The notes under the pieces are model-generated. The model was given only the letters and a program-made list of their open reading frames with translations, had not been told where the DNA came from and searched no databases. The position numbers and the translations under genes were made by a program. From positions 18,454,871 through 18,518,870 of the forward strand of contig CM048557.1 of NCBI GenBank assembly GCA_026413225.1: DNA of 64,000 nt, read 5' to 3'. This stretch comes from Otis tarda (lineage: Eukaryota > Chordata > Aves > Otidiformes > Otididae). Of this stretch, positions 25,767 to 36,314 are shown piece after piece. The stretch's first letter is position 1. Each line of letters begins with the position of its first letter.

Positions 25767-28195
25767 TTTGTAGACTTTCTAGGTTTGATGAAATTGCTCT
25801 CGGTATTTGTCAGGCTCACGCACTGGGTGGAATATCCTAAAACAAAGCCTATTTGTAGGAGAGAAGTGTGTAAAAGGAAGGAAAGCACCAACATGAGCTA
25901 TTGAAGTGTGTTTCTTTGAACCTGTAACAAGACTACAGTGCGGTTAGAGGGCTGTGAGGGTGGGAATCCCAGGATGACATGCTGGCAGCCAGAACATGGG
26001 TCAGGATTGTAGCCCTCACCTATCTGTGTGTGTAACAGTTGCCTGCCTGTCATACAGGGTGTCAAGTTCAGGCCCATGGAAGATGGTGCGTCATGTCTAC
26101 TTTGAAATCGTGTTGAGTGCTATACACTGTGTTGCACCACTGACAAGAGAGTGGCTTGTAAAGGAGAGGCAGACAGCATGGGAGTCAGTTCATTTGAAAA
26201 GTCTGGTATAACATGGAGGCTGGATCCTTAGCTGTTGTTGATCAGGGTGGTGACTGATCAGTCGTGGTGGCTGATACCAGCGGGGGATGTAGGCCTGCAA
26301 CTATTGGAGGCGTTTGGCTGCTGCTTGTGTACATAATGGCCCATATTGCAAGATGGTATTTTTGTATTTTAAATTAATTTTTAAGCAAAATGAAAAGAAT
26401 ATGGAATGGCAAGGCCAAGCAATTAGTTTCATATAGACTTTAATTTTTAATTGCTTATATGCAGAGCTGAAGAGATTGGCATTTGAAATGCTTTCTGCTT
26501 TATTCACTTGTGCTCTTTTAAAGCATGTTCTGTAAGTCATAGAGATATTAGTGAGAAAGTTCAAAAGTGAATTAAGTGACACCAGAGCAAAATAAAATTT
26601 TGTCTTTGAGAGAGTATACCGCAGTGAGTAGATGTTGTTCTAAAAGAAAGCCTTACGTCTGGGAGAAGAGCAGCATCTGTTTGTGATGTGTAATTTATGT
26701 GGGATAATGTCTGCCTACTGGGTGCAGCTAGCACTCCATAGGAGTTGAGAGCAGACGTGTCTGTCTGAGAAGCAACACAACTGAGAGCCCATCTGAATTA
26801 GATGAGGAAAGGATTTTGTGAGTGGTTTCCTTTTACAGAGGGGCTTTGCAGACTGCAGGCTTGGAGGTTTCTTTTCTTGCTTTTTTTCTTCTGTACGAAC
26901 CTCATGATGTGCCCTACTGTTGAAATCCCGAGTCTCAACAGACTTTTGAGGTCTGTCGCAAGACTCGATAGATTGGAGACTTTTCTGCCCTTATTTATGC
27001 TTCCCTGAGAAGACTTCTTCAGGGGACTGTGCTGACTCAGCCAGCCTGACAGTCAAGGTGCTAAAGATGTGTGGATGGAGTATGGGGTGGAAAGGACATG
27101 GTGCATTCAGCCAAGCTTTGAAAGGCTGCTTAGTCCCTAGGCTGGGAAATCAGGCAGACTTTTTACAGTGACCAAGAGGATCCATAAGCCCAGTTCTCAC
27201 TGATTTTTTTTTTTTTTATGCAAATTATGAGACAGCTCAAGTGCTCTGGAGTGATGGCAGCTAAGAATTTGCTGGCAGCTGCCCAAATTCCATAAGCAAT
27301 ACTGAAAACCTGGGCCGTGGCTGCAAGAGCAGAAGGCAGCACTACGGAGGAGAAAGAAGTACATGGGTGGGAAGAACTGAAGTGGAGGTATCCTTATTCT
27401 GCTTCAGAAATACAGTTAGATAATTTTTTTAATATACTATAGTATAAGCACTGTGTTGCTTCTAATTTTGCTATTGATTGCACCAACACAAGAGTCTGTT
27501 ACATGTGAGCATGAGTTCTAGGATTTTCCTGCATCTCTTCTGTGTCAAACTGCAAAAACACGAGTGCATTGGGTGTGTAGAGGTTAGCAGGTCTTACGCC
27601 AGATTTGCTGAGGCTGAGAGAGGAGTCTGAATAGGATCTGTACGCCCACTGAAAAAGGAATACAGCTTTTGTAGGATAAATGGATCCGTGGGAGAGAAAG
27701 AGATTTTGAATTTGTTTATAAAAACTATGAATTTGATGAATGAACAGATTTCTAAATTTTGGGTTGAAGTAAACTATGCTTTCATTGATACAAAGGGTAT
27801 GATATGTAGGTAAGGAAAAGTAGGGACTTAACTCTTTGATTGTTGTCTGTATCTGTAACCCTGTCTTTGAAAACAGGCTAATGCCAAGCAAAGCAAGCAA
27901 GGGAAAAAAAATAAAATCTAACTGTAAGTGAACATTCAAACTAGGGAGAGGAAGAGGGTGAAGTAAGGAGAACATACCAATGCCTGAAATGTTGAAAAAG
28001 TTTCATCAAACAGAGTACCCTATTTTTGGTCATGTCACTCCAGGATTCTTACAGACAATAGAAGAAAAAAGGAGGGATAACACAGGATATTTTACCAGCT
28101 GCTCCAATTAATGGTTTAAGGTCTTCCCCTGCACGGGCTGCATGCAAAATACCGGTTTTAATAGATGCTAGGATATCTTGCCCTCCTTTGATTTG
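25767..28195. other. Intronic stretch, nothing recognised
   Basis: Plain AT-rich intron. A 158-codon minus-strand open frame at 27499-27975 is low-complexity, without a domain, and is treated as chance. A T run lies near 27206-27217. Confidence 0.6.
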
Positions 28196-28545
28196 TGTAA
28201 TCCCTTTTTAAACCTACTTATATTTTGACATCTTCAAAAGTCTATGGGAATGAATTCCAGAATTTAATTAAATGTTTTGTGAAAAAGTACTTGCTTTTAA
28301 TGGTTTTCAACCTGCAGACCAAATAACCTCTAGCTTTTTTTATCTCAAGAGAAATGAATAATGATCCTCTATTCACCTTTCCCATCCCACATTGGCATTT
28401 GCGGACTGCTACTGTTCCAGTCTCTTCACTCCCAGGAATGTGGTCTCTACTAACGGATCTCTTTTTTCAAATATTTTTTCCTAGTTCTTTTTAAATTGTT
28501 ACTAAAAGGACATAACTCAGATCATGGCCGTTTTGGATGAGGTTT
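28196..28545 (-). mobile_element. Ancient CR1-type LINE fragment
   Basis: The order of words is that of very old amniote CR1 3' regions read in reverse: TTTTAAACCTACTTATA, then GGGAATGAATTCCAGA, AAAAAGTACTTGCTTTTAAT, TTTTCAACCTGCAGACC, and a late GGATGAGG. Many substitutions and gaps separate it from the young copies. Edges are approximate. The family call is from remembered consensus and needs an alignment. Confidence 0.6.
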
Positions 28546-31519
28546 CCTCATATCCTTCGGATCTACACTGCAGAGCTCTAGAGCCCCATTATTCTAAGAG
28601 TAGCGATGTGCTTCAGTTTGCCTTTTGCTACTCCATTTAACTTTTTAAAATCAGAGGCAAAAGGCAATTAAATTTTATACAATCCTTTATTTGTTAAATT
28701 TCTGTATACCATCTCATATTTGTTAAGTTTCAGACCTCTGACTAGCAGAAGAAATGCAGCTTGTGCTACACTGAGGTGATACTACTATTATATGTCTCAT
28801 AAGCTCTGCTAAAGTGTCCATCCATGTGGTGGGACACCATCTGCAAATTCACTCATCCTGCGTACTGGCAGCCAGTAGTGGTAGTGTGGTGCACATGGAT
28901 GTCTATGAGGTCTTCAGTAGTCTAATGGCCATGAACTGCCGGCTTGAAGGTGTTTTCCAGAACTGGCACTCCTTCCTCTAAGATAGGCAGCAGCTACATC
29001 AACAGGTTCTTTGCATGTGCTTGTATAGAGCAGCGTGGTCTCTGCATTAGCACGCATGCTTTTACTTTTTCCATGTGAGATTCTTGATTCACTTGATCCT
29101 GTCAATGTATGCATATATTCCATTTCCACCTCCTCTGTGTGTCTAGCTGAAAGGAACAGCAATTTAAGTATGCCTTACATTACAAGAACATTTGCTGGGT
29201 AATGTTCACATCAGTACTATTAATACTTTGATGTTGATTTTTCCGTTGGATACTCTTTCTCCATAGCCAGAGGGGGAAGCATATTCACACAGGAGTAAAT
29301 GGATAGCGAGTGGGATTGAGAAAGCCCTTCTAGTTTGGTTTATGTGGAGACTAGGGGAGAATATCCTTCCAAGTGAGTTTAACTACGAAACAACTGTCAT
29401 ACCTTCCACTTGGATTCCGTTACCAGGGCATTTTTTTAATACATGAGGAATTTTTTTTATCTAAAAGGGGAGGTATGATGGGTAGATCCTAATCAGTTAC
29501 AATACGAAAGGCCTCGATTAGATGGATTTTCTGTGTAATAAAACCAATTAAAAAACCACTTAAAGACACCAACACCATTATCATGAACAATGAGGCAGTT
29601 TCTCCTGCAGTATTTGAAGTGCATAGCTGTAACGTCAGAATAATTTTCTCCAACAACATGCATATATCTGACGCTGTTTGGGATTACTTCGTTTACTGTG
29701 CTGTAAGATCAATTCTAAATGTATGCACTGAAGTCTGAATAATTTATTTTCTAGCGCATTAAAACAATTTGGAGGATCTAATTCTGTAGGCAGCTTTTCT
29801 GCCAAGAGAGCAAGTGCAGACGTGTCTGTGTATCTCTTAGGGAAGGAGAGACAGACGGAATCTGTGCTTTTAGAGTAAGCCACCCACTTTACTGCTTGAC
29901 TCTGCTGTTTAAATGCCTATGAGCAATTTGTCTTGAGCAGAATAAACCACTCCTTCCACAGCCAATTGCAAAGTCCTGGGCTTGCAAGGAACCTACTGCT
30001 CGTGTCTTTGTACTCAGGATTTTGCAATTCAGGCGCAGACATACTAAGCAACCTATTCGAGATTTACACTGAGGTCTGTCCTGGGACAGACACTTAACTC
30101 AGTTCTCCTAAGTCTTAGGCCTGTGACAGTATCCTTTCTGGTGTCCCACTGTTTTGATCTTAGAAAAAAAAAGATTTTACAAAAAATGCCAACATTTATT
30201 GGGAAAAAAAAAGTTAAAGGAAACTGCATTGTGTTTCAGATTTTGCCATGGGCTGCCTTGATTGCAAGAGAGTGGATTTCTTGAACGTTTCACAAGGGAA
30301 TTTTTAAAATGCTGTTGTCAGTAGGCCAACATCTTTGAGGGGAGATTCGGTGGGTTTTTTAAAAAAAGTCAACCCTGCACTCATCACATGGAGTCAATAC
30401 AGATTCATATTTGGCTGCCGATAGATCAGATTCAAGCTGTAGGCTTCTCCGTAATCTTTTTTGTTTTGATGTTTACTCTTTTAATTATGACAGCTTCACT
30501 GTTTGCATGGAAACCCCCAAATTGCCAAGAGTAGCCTTGTTAATGGCTTTGGTTTTGTTTAATTTCACATCTTGGCAAGCCCTGAAAGCTGTCAAGACTT
30601 ACCATCTCATCACTCTGCTTCTGACTGTTTGGCACAAACAAGGACTAGGGGTTGGGGATGGGGTAGGGAGAGAGAAAGTGGAGGAAAGGGAACATCATAA
30701 AAAAACCAAGGACAGAAGAAATCAAAACAGACAGGCGACATAGAACCTACTACGACAGTTTTCTCTTCACTCTGATCCAGAATAAATAAATGTGATCCCT
30801 CTTATCTCTGGATCTTAGACTGGGAATTACGCTTCTGTTCAGTTCAGAATGGGGGGAGCGAGCTTTTTGAATGCTGGGGAACAGAAATGCTTGGAAAGGC
30901 TCCTGTGGCTGTCTTGGTGGGTCTGGGTTCCCTTAAGCATTTCCTTAATCAGGTGCTTGAATATTATTATTGTTGTTGGACGGAGACTTACGGGTGTTCT
31001 TCACCCCTTGCCACAAAGGGGGCTTTAAAGAGCAGTTTAGACTAGAGTTAAGGGCAGCCTCTGTTTCCCAGTTGTTCCAGTGACAACTTTGCAACTTTAT
31101 TCAAGGAACATGAGGGGACGTTCTGGTACAGGAAAAGGAACAGGGCTGAACTAAGGTGGAGCAATCCTCAATAGTGTGTGTTGACATTTCCTAAGCAGCA
31201 CTTCATGAAATCCAGTTTGAGCCAGATGGTTTAATGCTCAAAGGAACCCTTTGTGTGTTTCAGGGTTTGGTCAGTCAACCTAAGGAAGAGCTGTACATTA
31301 TCTCTTCAAAAGTAGCAAGATAATGAGCTACTAGAGAGCCTGATATATTAGAGTATCTCTGAATCAAGGGCAATGGAGTGAGATACTCCTGCTGACCAAC
31401 TGGTCTAAATTATTCTGCCCTGGTCTAAATAGGTACAGCAACAGTCGCGGCATTTTTCATGAACTGTCTCCTGGTTTTGTGATATTTTGTGCCACTGGTG
31501 AATTCCCGGTTTCTGCAGA
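28546..31519. other. Intronic stretch, nothing recognised
   Basis: AT-rich intron with short A or T runs near 30162-30225 and no supportable gene or transposon. A 110-codon plus-strand frame at 30411-30743 has no recognisable content. Confidence 0.55.
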
Positions 31520-31603
31520 TAAGAATGAAAAGAGAAATGGAAAGAATGAAAATGGAAATGGAAAGAATGAAAAGAGAAATGAAAGAGAAATGGAAAGAGA
31601 AGA
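31520..31603 (+). repeat. Purine-rich 20-21 bp tandem repeat
   Basis: About three and a half units follow AAGAATGAAAAGAGAAATGG with small changes: the second has AAATGG in place of AAGAG, and the fourth is shortened to 12 bp. Nearly all bases on the + strand are purines apart from single T interruptions. It lies 270 bp before the 90-bp array. Confidence 0.85.
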
Positions 31604-31875
31604 CACTGGACTCAAATGTCCTAAGGGCAACAATTTCTCAAGCATTATGCATTGTATGTCCTAAAGAATTTAATGGCGATGGAGAAACAGGCAAGCAGGT
31701 CTTGCCATTACTGAATACAGCAGCGTCCTCAGCGAGACCCACCTCCCGTAATGCAAATGATGGTTTGTAGGACCGTGTTGATAGCTTTTGCTTATATCCC
31801 CTCAGTTACGCTAAATTATTTTCTATAGGTTACCATCTTCAGATATTCCTCCCCCTCCTCTCCCCTGGCTATTCT

Positions 31876-32145
31876 TCCATCATTTTAGACCATGTTAAAG
31901 ATCATGGTCCGTAAGAGGGCGTAGACGGGAGGTGTTTCCCCTGTATATGGTCAGGGCATGGACTGTCCATCATTTTAGACCATGTTAAAGATCATGGTCC
32001 GTAAGAGGGCGTAGACGGGAGGTGTTTCCCTTGTATATGGTCAGGGCATGGACTGTCCATCATTTTAGACCATGTTAAAGATCATGGTCCGTAAGAGGGC
32101 GTAGACGGGAGGTGTTTCCCCTGTATATGGTCAGGGCATGGACTG
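31876..32145. repeat. 90-bp tandem array, three nearly identical copies
   Basis: Copies start at 31876, 31966 and 32056, each beginning TCCATCATTTTAGACC and ending GGGCATGGACTG. The only difference I can see is one C to T change in the middle copy (CCCTTGTATA, against CCCCTGTATA in the others), so the array is recent or homogenised. Each unit has an inverted repeat GACCATG/CATGGTC with an 8-nt loop, a second dyad ATGGAC-T-GTCCAT across each junction, and CCGTAAGAGGGCG, which resembles the CTCF core. No transposon or gene content was recognised. Confidence 0.97.
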
Positions 32146-33676
32146 TCCTCTGTGGTGCTTGCAGAGGGTACTTTGTGAAAGGGTGAACACGGTGATAAGG
32201 GATGCCTGTATATGAAAAGGTTACTGAGTGAGATTATTTGAGTCCCTTTGTCCTGGAGTCTGCCTTCTCTCAGTGAAGGCATGCAGATTGATGCATCTGT
32301 GGTACGTTACAATGAGGTATAGTTTGATTCCTTACTTCTGAACAAAATAGACTGGTTTGCAGCTGGGATGGGGAGTCCTGCCTTGAGACACAGTTGTATT
32401 TGTTGCCCCTTATTGAGGAGGAATTCAGTAGCATGCAGAGGCAACCTTAGCAATTAGTATAAGAAATTGCTTTGGCTTTTGTGTTTCTCTTCTGTGTTTC
32501 ATTTCTGAGGCTCAGCTCTGTCCCAAGATTAGCTCTTTTTCCTTCCCTGGTTCATGAGCTGCCTTATGCTCACCCACTTTGTGCAGACATTTAATTGATA
32601 CGCTCCTCTGTCTGGCTTACTACTCTATGAACACAATTTCTTTCCTGGCCTTTAATTGATTTGGATAATAAAGTGCAATTATAAAACTCAGTAAAACCTG
32701 GTTATTTTAAAGGGAGAGCAGGAAAGAAAGACGCCTAAGTGATGCTCTGCTGTGTGACTGTATAATAATGCAAAATCCCCTTTGGTTTAATTCTATTTAA
32801 TTGCTCAGCTTTACTCAGATTGGTACAATTCTGCAGGCTTTCTCGCAATTATAAGCAGCACGCTTATAAATGTTTGTATTTTTTAGAAGTTCCTTGTGTA
32901 TATAATAATTGTAAATTTTATGGTTTTGTGGTGGCTGCTGCACTGGCATCCTCCCTTCTTCTTACTCACATGCCTGGGGAACCTGTACTACTGCTCCCCT
33001 GTCAAATTTTCCCTAAACCAGCCAAGTGGTCTTCTGACAACTGAATTACCAAACCAGTGGCCACATTAGAAGTAAACATTTATTTGGTGTTTTAGTGTTA
33101 TGGGAGGATTCTCCCTCCTTCTCTGGCCCCTTTACATCTCTAAATGCTCTCTTGCTTCCCAGGGGGACAGGAACTAAGAAGAGATGTGAGATGTCCTACC
33201 TTGCCATGCTTTGGCAAGATGTGTTTATGGCATGTGCTAGGATGGGAGGAGTAGGGGATCAAAAGTGCTTCAGCCATTCTGGGCAGCTCTCTGAGGTACC
33301 TAAACAGGATATGGATTTTTTTCCAATCCCTTTGAGATCTGAATCTTTGGGAATTTCTCCTTTACTTAATGTCTGCTTTTTCACTAGAGAGGAAATGACC
33401 TGATATTTGAAGCTGTATCTTGGATTTGGGAAATCTGGGTCTTTTTATTGAGTGTTACATTTTACTGAAGAGTTCCCCCTCTATAAATTCTTTTTCTTTC
33501 TCCTTTGTCTGTTTTTTCTGCTGAAAGTGCCATAGGGAGAGATCATTTCTTGTTAGATGTGACTGCTGGGTTTACCCCAGCAGAGTCATTCTACCACTGC
33601 CATATTGATATGGATTAATATCTGAGATTGCTTGGATGTGATAACTGGGTTTGTTTGTTTCTCTTTCTTTTCCCAG
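32146..33676. other. Intronic stretch before the TSPAN4 exon, with AT-rich block
   Basis: No exon was found here before 33677. The part at about 32590-32890 is AT-rich with several homeodomain-type TAATT/ATTA words and little simple repeat. It has the look of conserved noncoding DNA, though that cannot be shown without other genomes. Confidence 0.4.
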
Positions 33677-33868
33677 TTGGGAGGCTGTGGAATCCTTGGA
33701 GTAGGCATCTGGCTGGCTGTTACCCAAGGGAACTTTGCCACTCTCTCCTCTTCTTTCCCGTCCCTGTCAGCTGCCAACTTACTGATCGTCACAGGGACAT
33801 TTGTCATGATCATTGGCTTCGTGGGCTGCATAGGTGCCATCAAAGAAAACAAGTGCCTCCTGCTGAGT
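33677..33868 (+). CDS. TSPAN4: Tetraspanin-4 coding exon: end of TM1, small extracellular loop, TM2
   Basis: This 64-codon exon encodes the second half of transmembrane segment 1 (LGGCGILGVGIWLA), the small extracellular loop (about residues 15-34 of the exon), segment 2 (LLIVTGTFVMIIGFVGC) and the tetraspanin signature GCxGAxxExxCLL, seen as GCIGAIKENKCLL. A pyrimidine-rich tract ending in CCCAG precedes it and a GTGAGT donor follows it; both flanking introns are phase 0. A TGATAAC at 33639-33645 is a plausible branch point. The 192-nt length is usual for this tetraspanin exon. Residues such as TLSSSFPSLSAANLL and GFVGC match TSPAN4 as I remember it better than TSPAN9, which has TFSPSF and GFLGC. 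TSPAN4 is a four-pass membrane protein of tetraspanin-enriched domains; it associates with integrins and drives migrasome formation. The cysteines beside the membrane are typical palmitoylation sites. Paralogue assignment is from memory, not alignment. Confidence 0.93.
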
Positions 33869-35341
33869 GTGAGTATTAAGCCGCTATGCCATTGCAATGT
33901 TTGCTGTCTTGAAGTGCTGGTGCTATTCCAATGCATGTTACAGTGTCCTGTGTTTCAGCAGAAGTCACCCACTTGACATGGATGAGATGATGTCATGTTT
34001 GAATCAGTCTTTGATAGCTCTAAGGAGCTGCTAGATCATTCCTGACTATACTTTTAACCTGTCCTTTGAGGATGAGACTGCAAGAAGGGAATTGTTAGTG
34101 GTGGTGTGGATTTCCTTGAACTTTGTGAAAGTGTCTTCTGCAGTGTACCCTTGAATTATTTTTCACTCAGCTTTGGTAGCTCTCTACTCCAAATGTCTAC
34201 CCTGGTGGGACTGACAGTTTGAACTCCTGGGCAGAAAGATCAATGTAGACAGGAAACATTGTAAAGAGCTTGATTTTGGTTTAAATTGGAAATGAAGTCC
34301 TTCAGATTTGGCAATGCTGATTTTGTCAATGATTAACTCACAAAAGGTGGAGATATCAGGAAGCAAAGGTGCCAGCACAAGGAAACTGCTGTGAAATCAA
34401 AGATTAATAAGGTGCCAGCTGTACATGATTTAACAGAGGCTTGAGCCACATCCCTGGTGTATTTTATCAAAATGTAATTTGATGCTACTCACAGCTGGGC
34501 TTTATGAGTAGTGAGTGTCTGCTGTAGTTGGTATTAGTGTGTATTTTGGGTCCTGTTCAGCTGAAGATGAGCAAGTGAGGTGGTCTTGCTGCTCAAGTCC
34601 ACGACTTCACCATGAGGTTCAACAAACCTCAGAGTGAAGTGAAGCTGGGGTTTAGTTTTGTGAGATGATGATTCCTTTGTAAAAGGCTGTTCCTCACTAT
34701 GCTTCCCATATTCATTTTACTCTCCTGGGAACTGCAGAATGAGTCGAGGCACTTAGCCTCCAAGAAAAATTCACCCTATAAAAATTTTTAAGTGACTGTG
34801 AGATTCCAAGGCTCAAGAGAGGACTCTTTCCAGACCCCTGCCTATATCAGTTGTTTCTACAGATTTTTAACCAGTAAAAGTCAGGACTTAGTCAGTCTAG
34901 GCTAGTAGGGGTTATTTATGGGGCAAGTAGATGATTTGAAACTAAAATAAACAACATAAATTGAAATTAAGGCAATTTAATGAGTGGAAATTTACACTGG
35001 GATGACTGAAGTCTTCTGAGGCTGAAAGTCCCTGACAGTTTTAACAGTTTTATAAATACCCACTTTGTGGAGGAAGTGTCTGGCCAGCCAGATGTAATTA
35101 CTGGATTACAGCTTCAATGACAATGCAGCAGGAGTCTAGGTGCTGAGTCTAAGGCTATAGATTATATGTGCAAAATTGATAACCTGTTTTGTTCTTTTTT
35201 TATTGAAGTCCTAGTTCAGGTGTGACCAGCAATGAGTGGTGTCTTCGTATGTGTCAGGATGAGGTCAGGATCTGGCAGTCAGTCCTCAGTACTGGAAGGG
35301 TTTCAGCCTTTTGTCTCATATGGTTTGTTGGTCCTCATCAT
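33869..35341. other. Intronic stretch, nothing recognised
   Basis: Ordinary intron directly after the 192-nt exon. The exon's reading frame stays open for another 36 codons into the intron, which is an accident of the sequence past the GTGAGT donor. Confidence 0.6.
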
Positions 35342-36295
35342 TCATAGAATCATAGAATGGTTAGGGTTGGAAGGGATCTTCAAAGGTCATCTAGTCCAAC
35401 CCCCCTGCAAGGAGCAGGGACATCCCCAACTAGATCAGGTTGCTCAGAGCCTCATCCAGCCTGGCCTTGAACGTTTTCAGGGATGGGGCTTCCACCACCT
35501 TTCCGGGCAACCTGTTCCAGTGTTCTGTAACTCGCATTGTAAAAAATTTTTTCCTAATTTCCAATCTAAATCTACCGCCTACTATTTTAAAACCATTACT
35601 CCTTGTCCTATTGCAACAGGCCCTACTGAACAGCCTCTCCCCGTCTTTCTTGTAGGCCCCCTTGAGGTACTGGAAGACCACTATCAGGTCTCCCCGGAGC
35701 CGTCTCTTCTCCAGGCTGAACCGCCCCAACTCTCTCAGCCTGTCCTCATAAGAGAGGTGCTCCAGCCCTTTTATTATCTTTGTGGCCCTCCTCTGGACCT
35801 TCTCCAACTGGTCCATGTCCTTCTTATGTTGGGGGCTCCAGAACTGGAGGCAGTACTCCAGGTGGGGTCTCACCAGGGCAGAGTAGAGGGGGAGAATCAC
35901 CTCCCTCGACCTGCTGGCCACGCTCCTCTTGGTGCAGCCCAGGATGCGGTTGGCCTTCTGGGCCGCAAGGGCGCATTGCCTGCTCATGTTGAGCTTCTCG
36001 TCCACCAGCACTCCCAAGTCTTTCTCCTCAGGGCTTCTCTCAATCCATTCCCCGCCCAGCCTGTATTTGTGCCTGGGATTGCCACGACCCAGGTGCAGGA
36101 CCTTGCACTTGGCCTGGTTGAACTTCATGAGGTTTGCACGGGCCCACCTCTCCAGCCTGTCAAGGTCCCTCTGGATGGCATCCCTCCCTTCCAGCGTGTC
36201 GACGGCACCACACAGCTTGGTGTCATCGGCAAACTTGCTGAGGGTGCACTCTATCCCACTGTCCATGTCGCCGACAAAGATGTCGCCGACAAAAA
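35342..36295 (-). mobile_element. Young 5'-truncated CR1 LINE with open terminal frame
   Basis: Read on the minus strand this element starts just before RT motif C and continues without interruption to the CR1 stop, then through the 3' untranslated region to two CATAGAAT units. The uninterrupted frame and close fit to the familiar CR1 3' sequence mark it as the youngest copy here. At its 5' edge a 15-bp unit (ATGTCGCCGACAAAG on +) is present twice at 36265-36294, duplicating five residues ([10 protein letters not shown]). It lies in the complete TSPAN4 intron, antisense to the gene. Confidence 0.97.
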
Positions 36296-36314
36296 TTCCT
36301 TTTGGCAAGGGCAA
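35430..36314 (-). pseudogene. CR1 ORF2 C-terminal part, open but truncated
   Basis: An open frame of 294 codons is almost wholly CR1 ORF2. It carries [12 protein letters not shown] (RT motif C with both catalytic aspartates), [52 protein letters not shown] and [12 protein letters not shown] at the natural stop. The first few residues (MPLPKGI) are flanking intron, not element. RT motifs before C and the whole endonuclease are missing, so no active enzyme could be made. It has no promoter of its own that I can see and is not a host gene. Confidence 0.93.

Larger units (their letters stand above)
1..33676 (+). other. TSPAN4: TSPAN4 intron upstream of the 192-nt exon (partial)
   Basis: At least 33.7 kb of intron precedes the first visible exon, and its 5' splice site lies outside the window. 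I looked for a short exon encoding a tetraspanin N-terminus (Met, short cytoplasmic stretch, then the start of segment 1, ending in a splice donor) and did not find one. The stretch holds four CR1 copies, a 90-bp tandem array, several poly-T runs and no supportable second gene. Short open frames in it have no recognisable domain. A small untranslated first exon could be missed. Confidence 0.75.

Noticed and set aside
27499..27975. 158-codon minus-strand frame as a host gene
   Set aside because: It is rich in Leu, Ser, Phe and Tyr as expected for translated AT-rich DNA, with no motif.
31876..32145. CRISPR-like array
   Set aside because: The 90-bp units are contiguous without spacers, and the genome is a vertebrate.
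1..33676. N-terminal TSPAN4 coding exon inside the upstream intron
   Set aside because: No short frame with a tetraspanin N-terminus followed by a donor site was found; it is presumed to be upstream.
33632..33976. A 114-codon frame taken as a single-exon protein
   Set aside because: Only 33677-33868 is tetraspanin sequence; the flanks are intron past clear splice sites.
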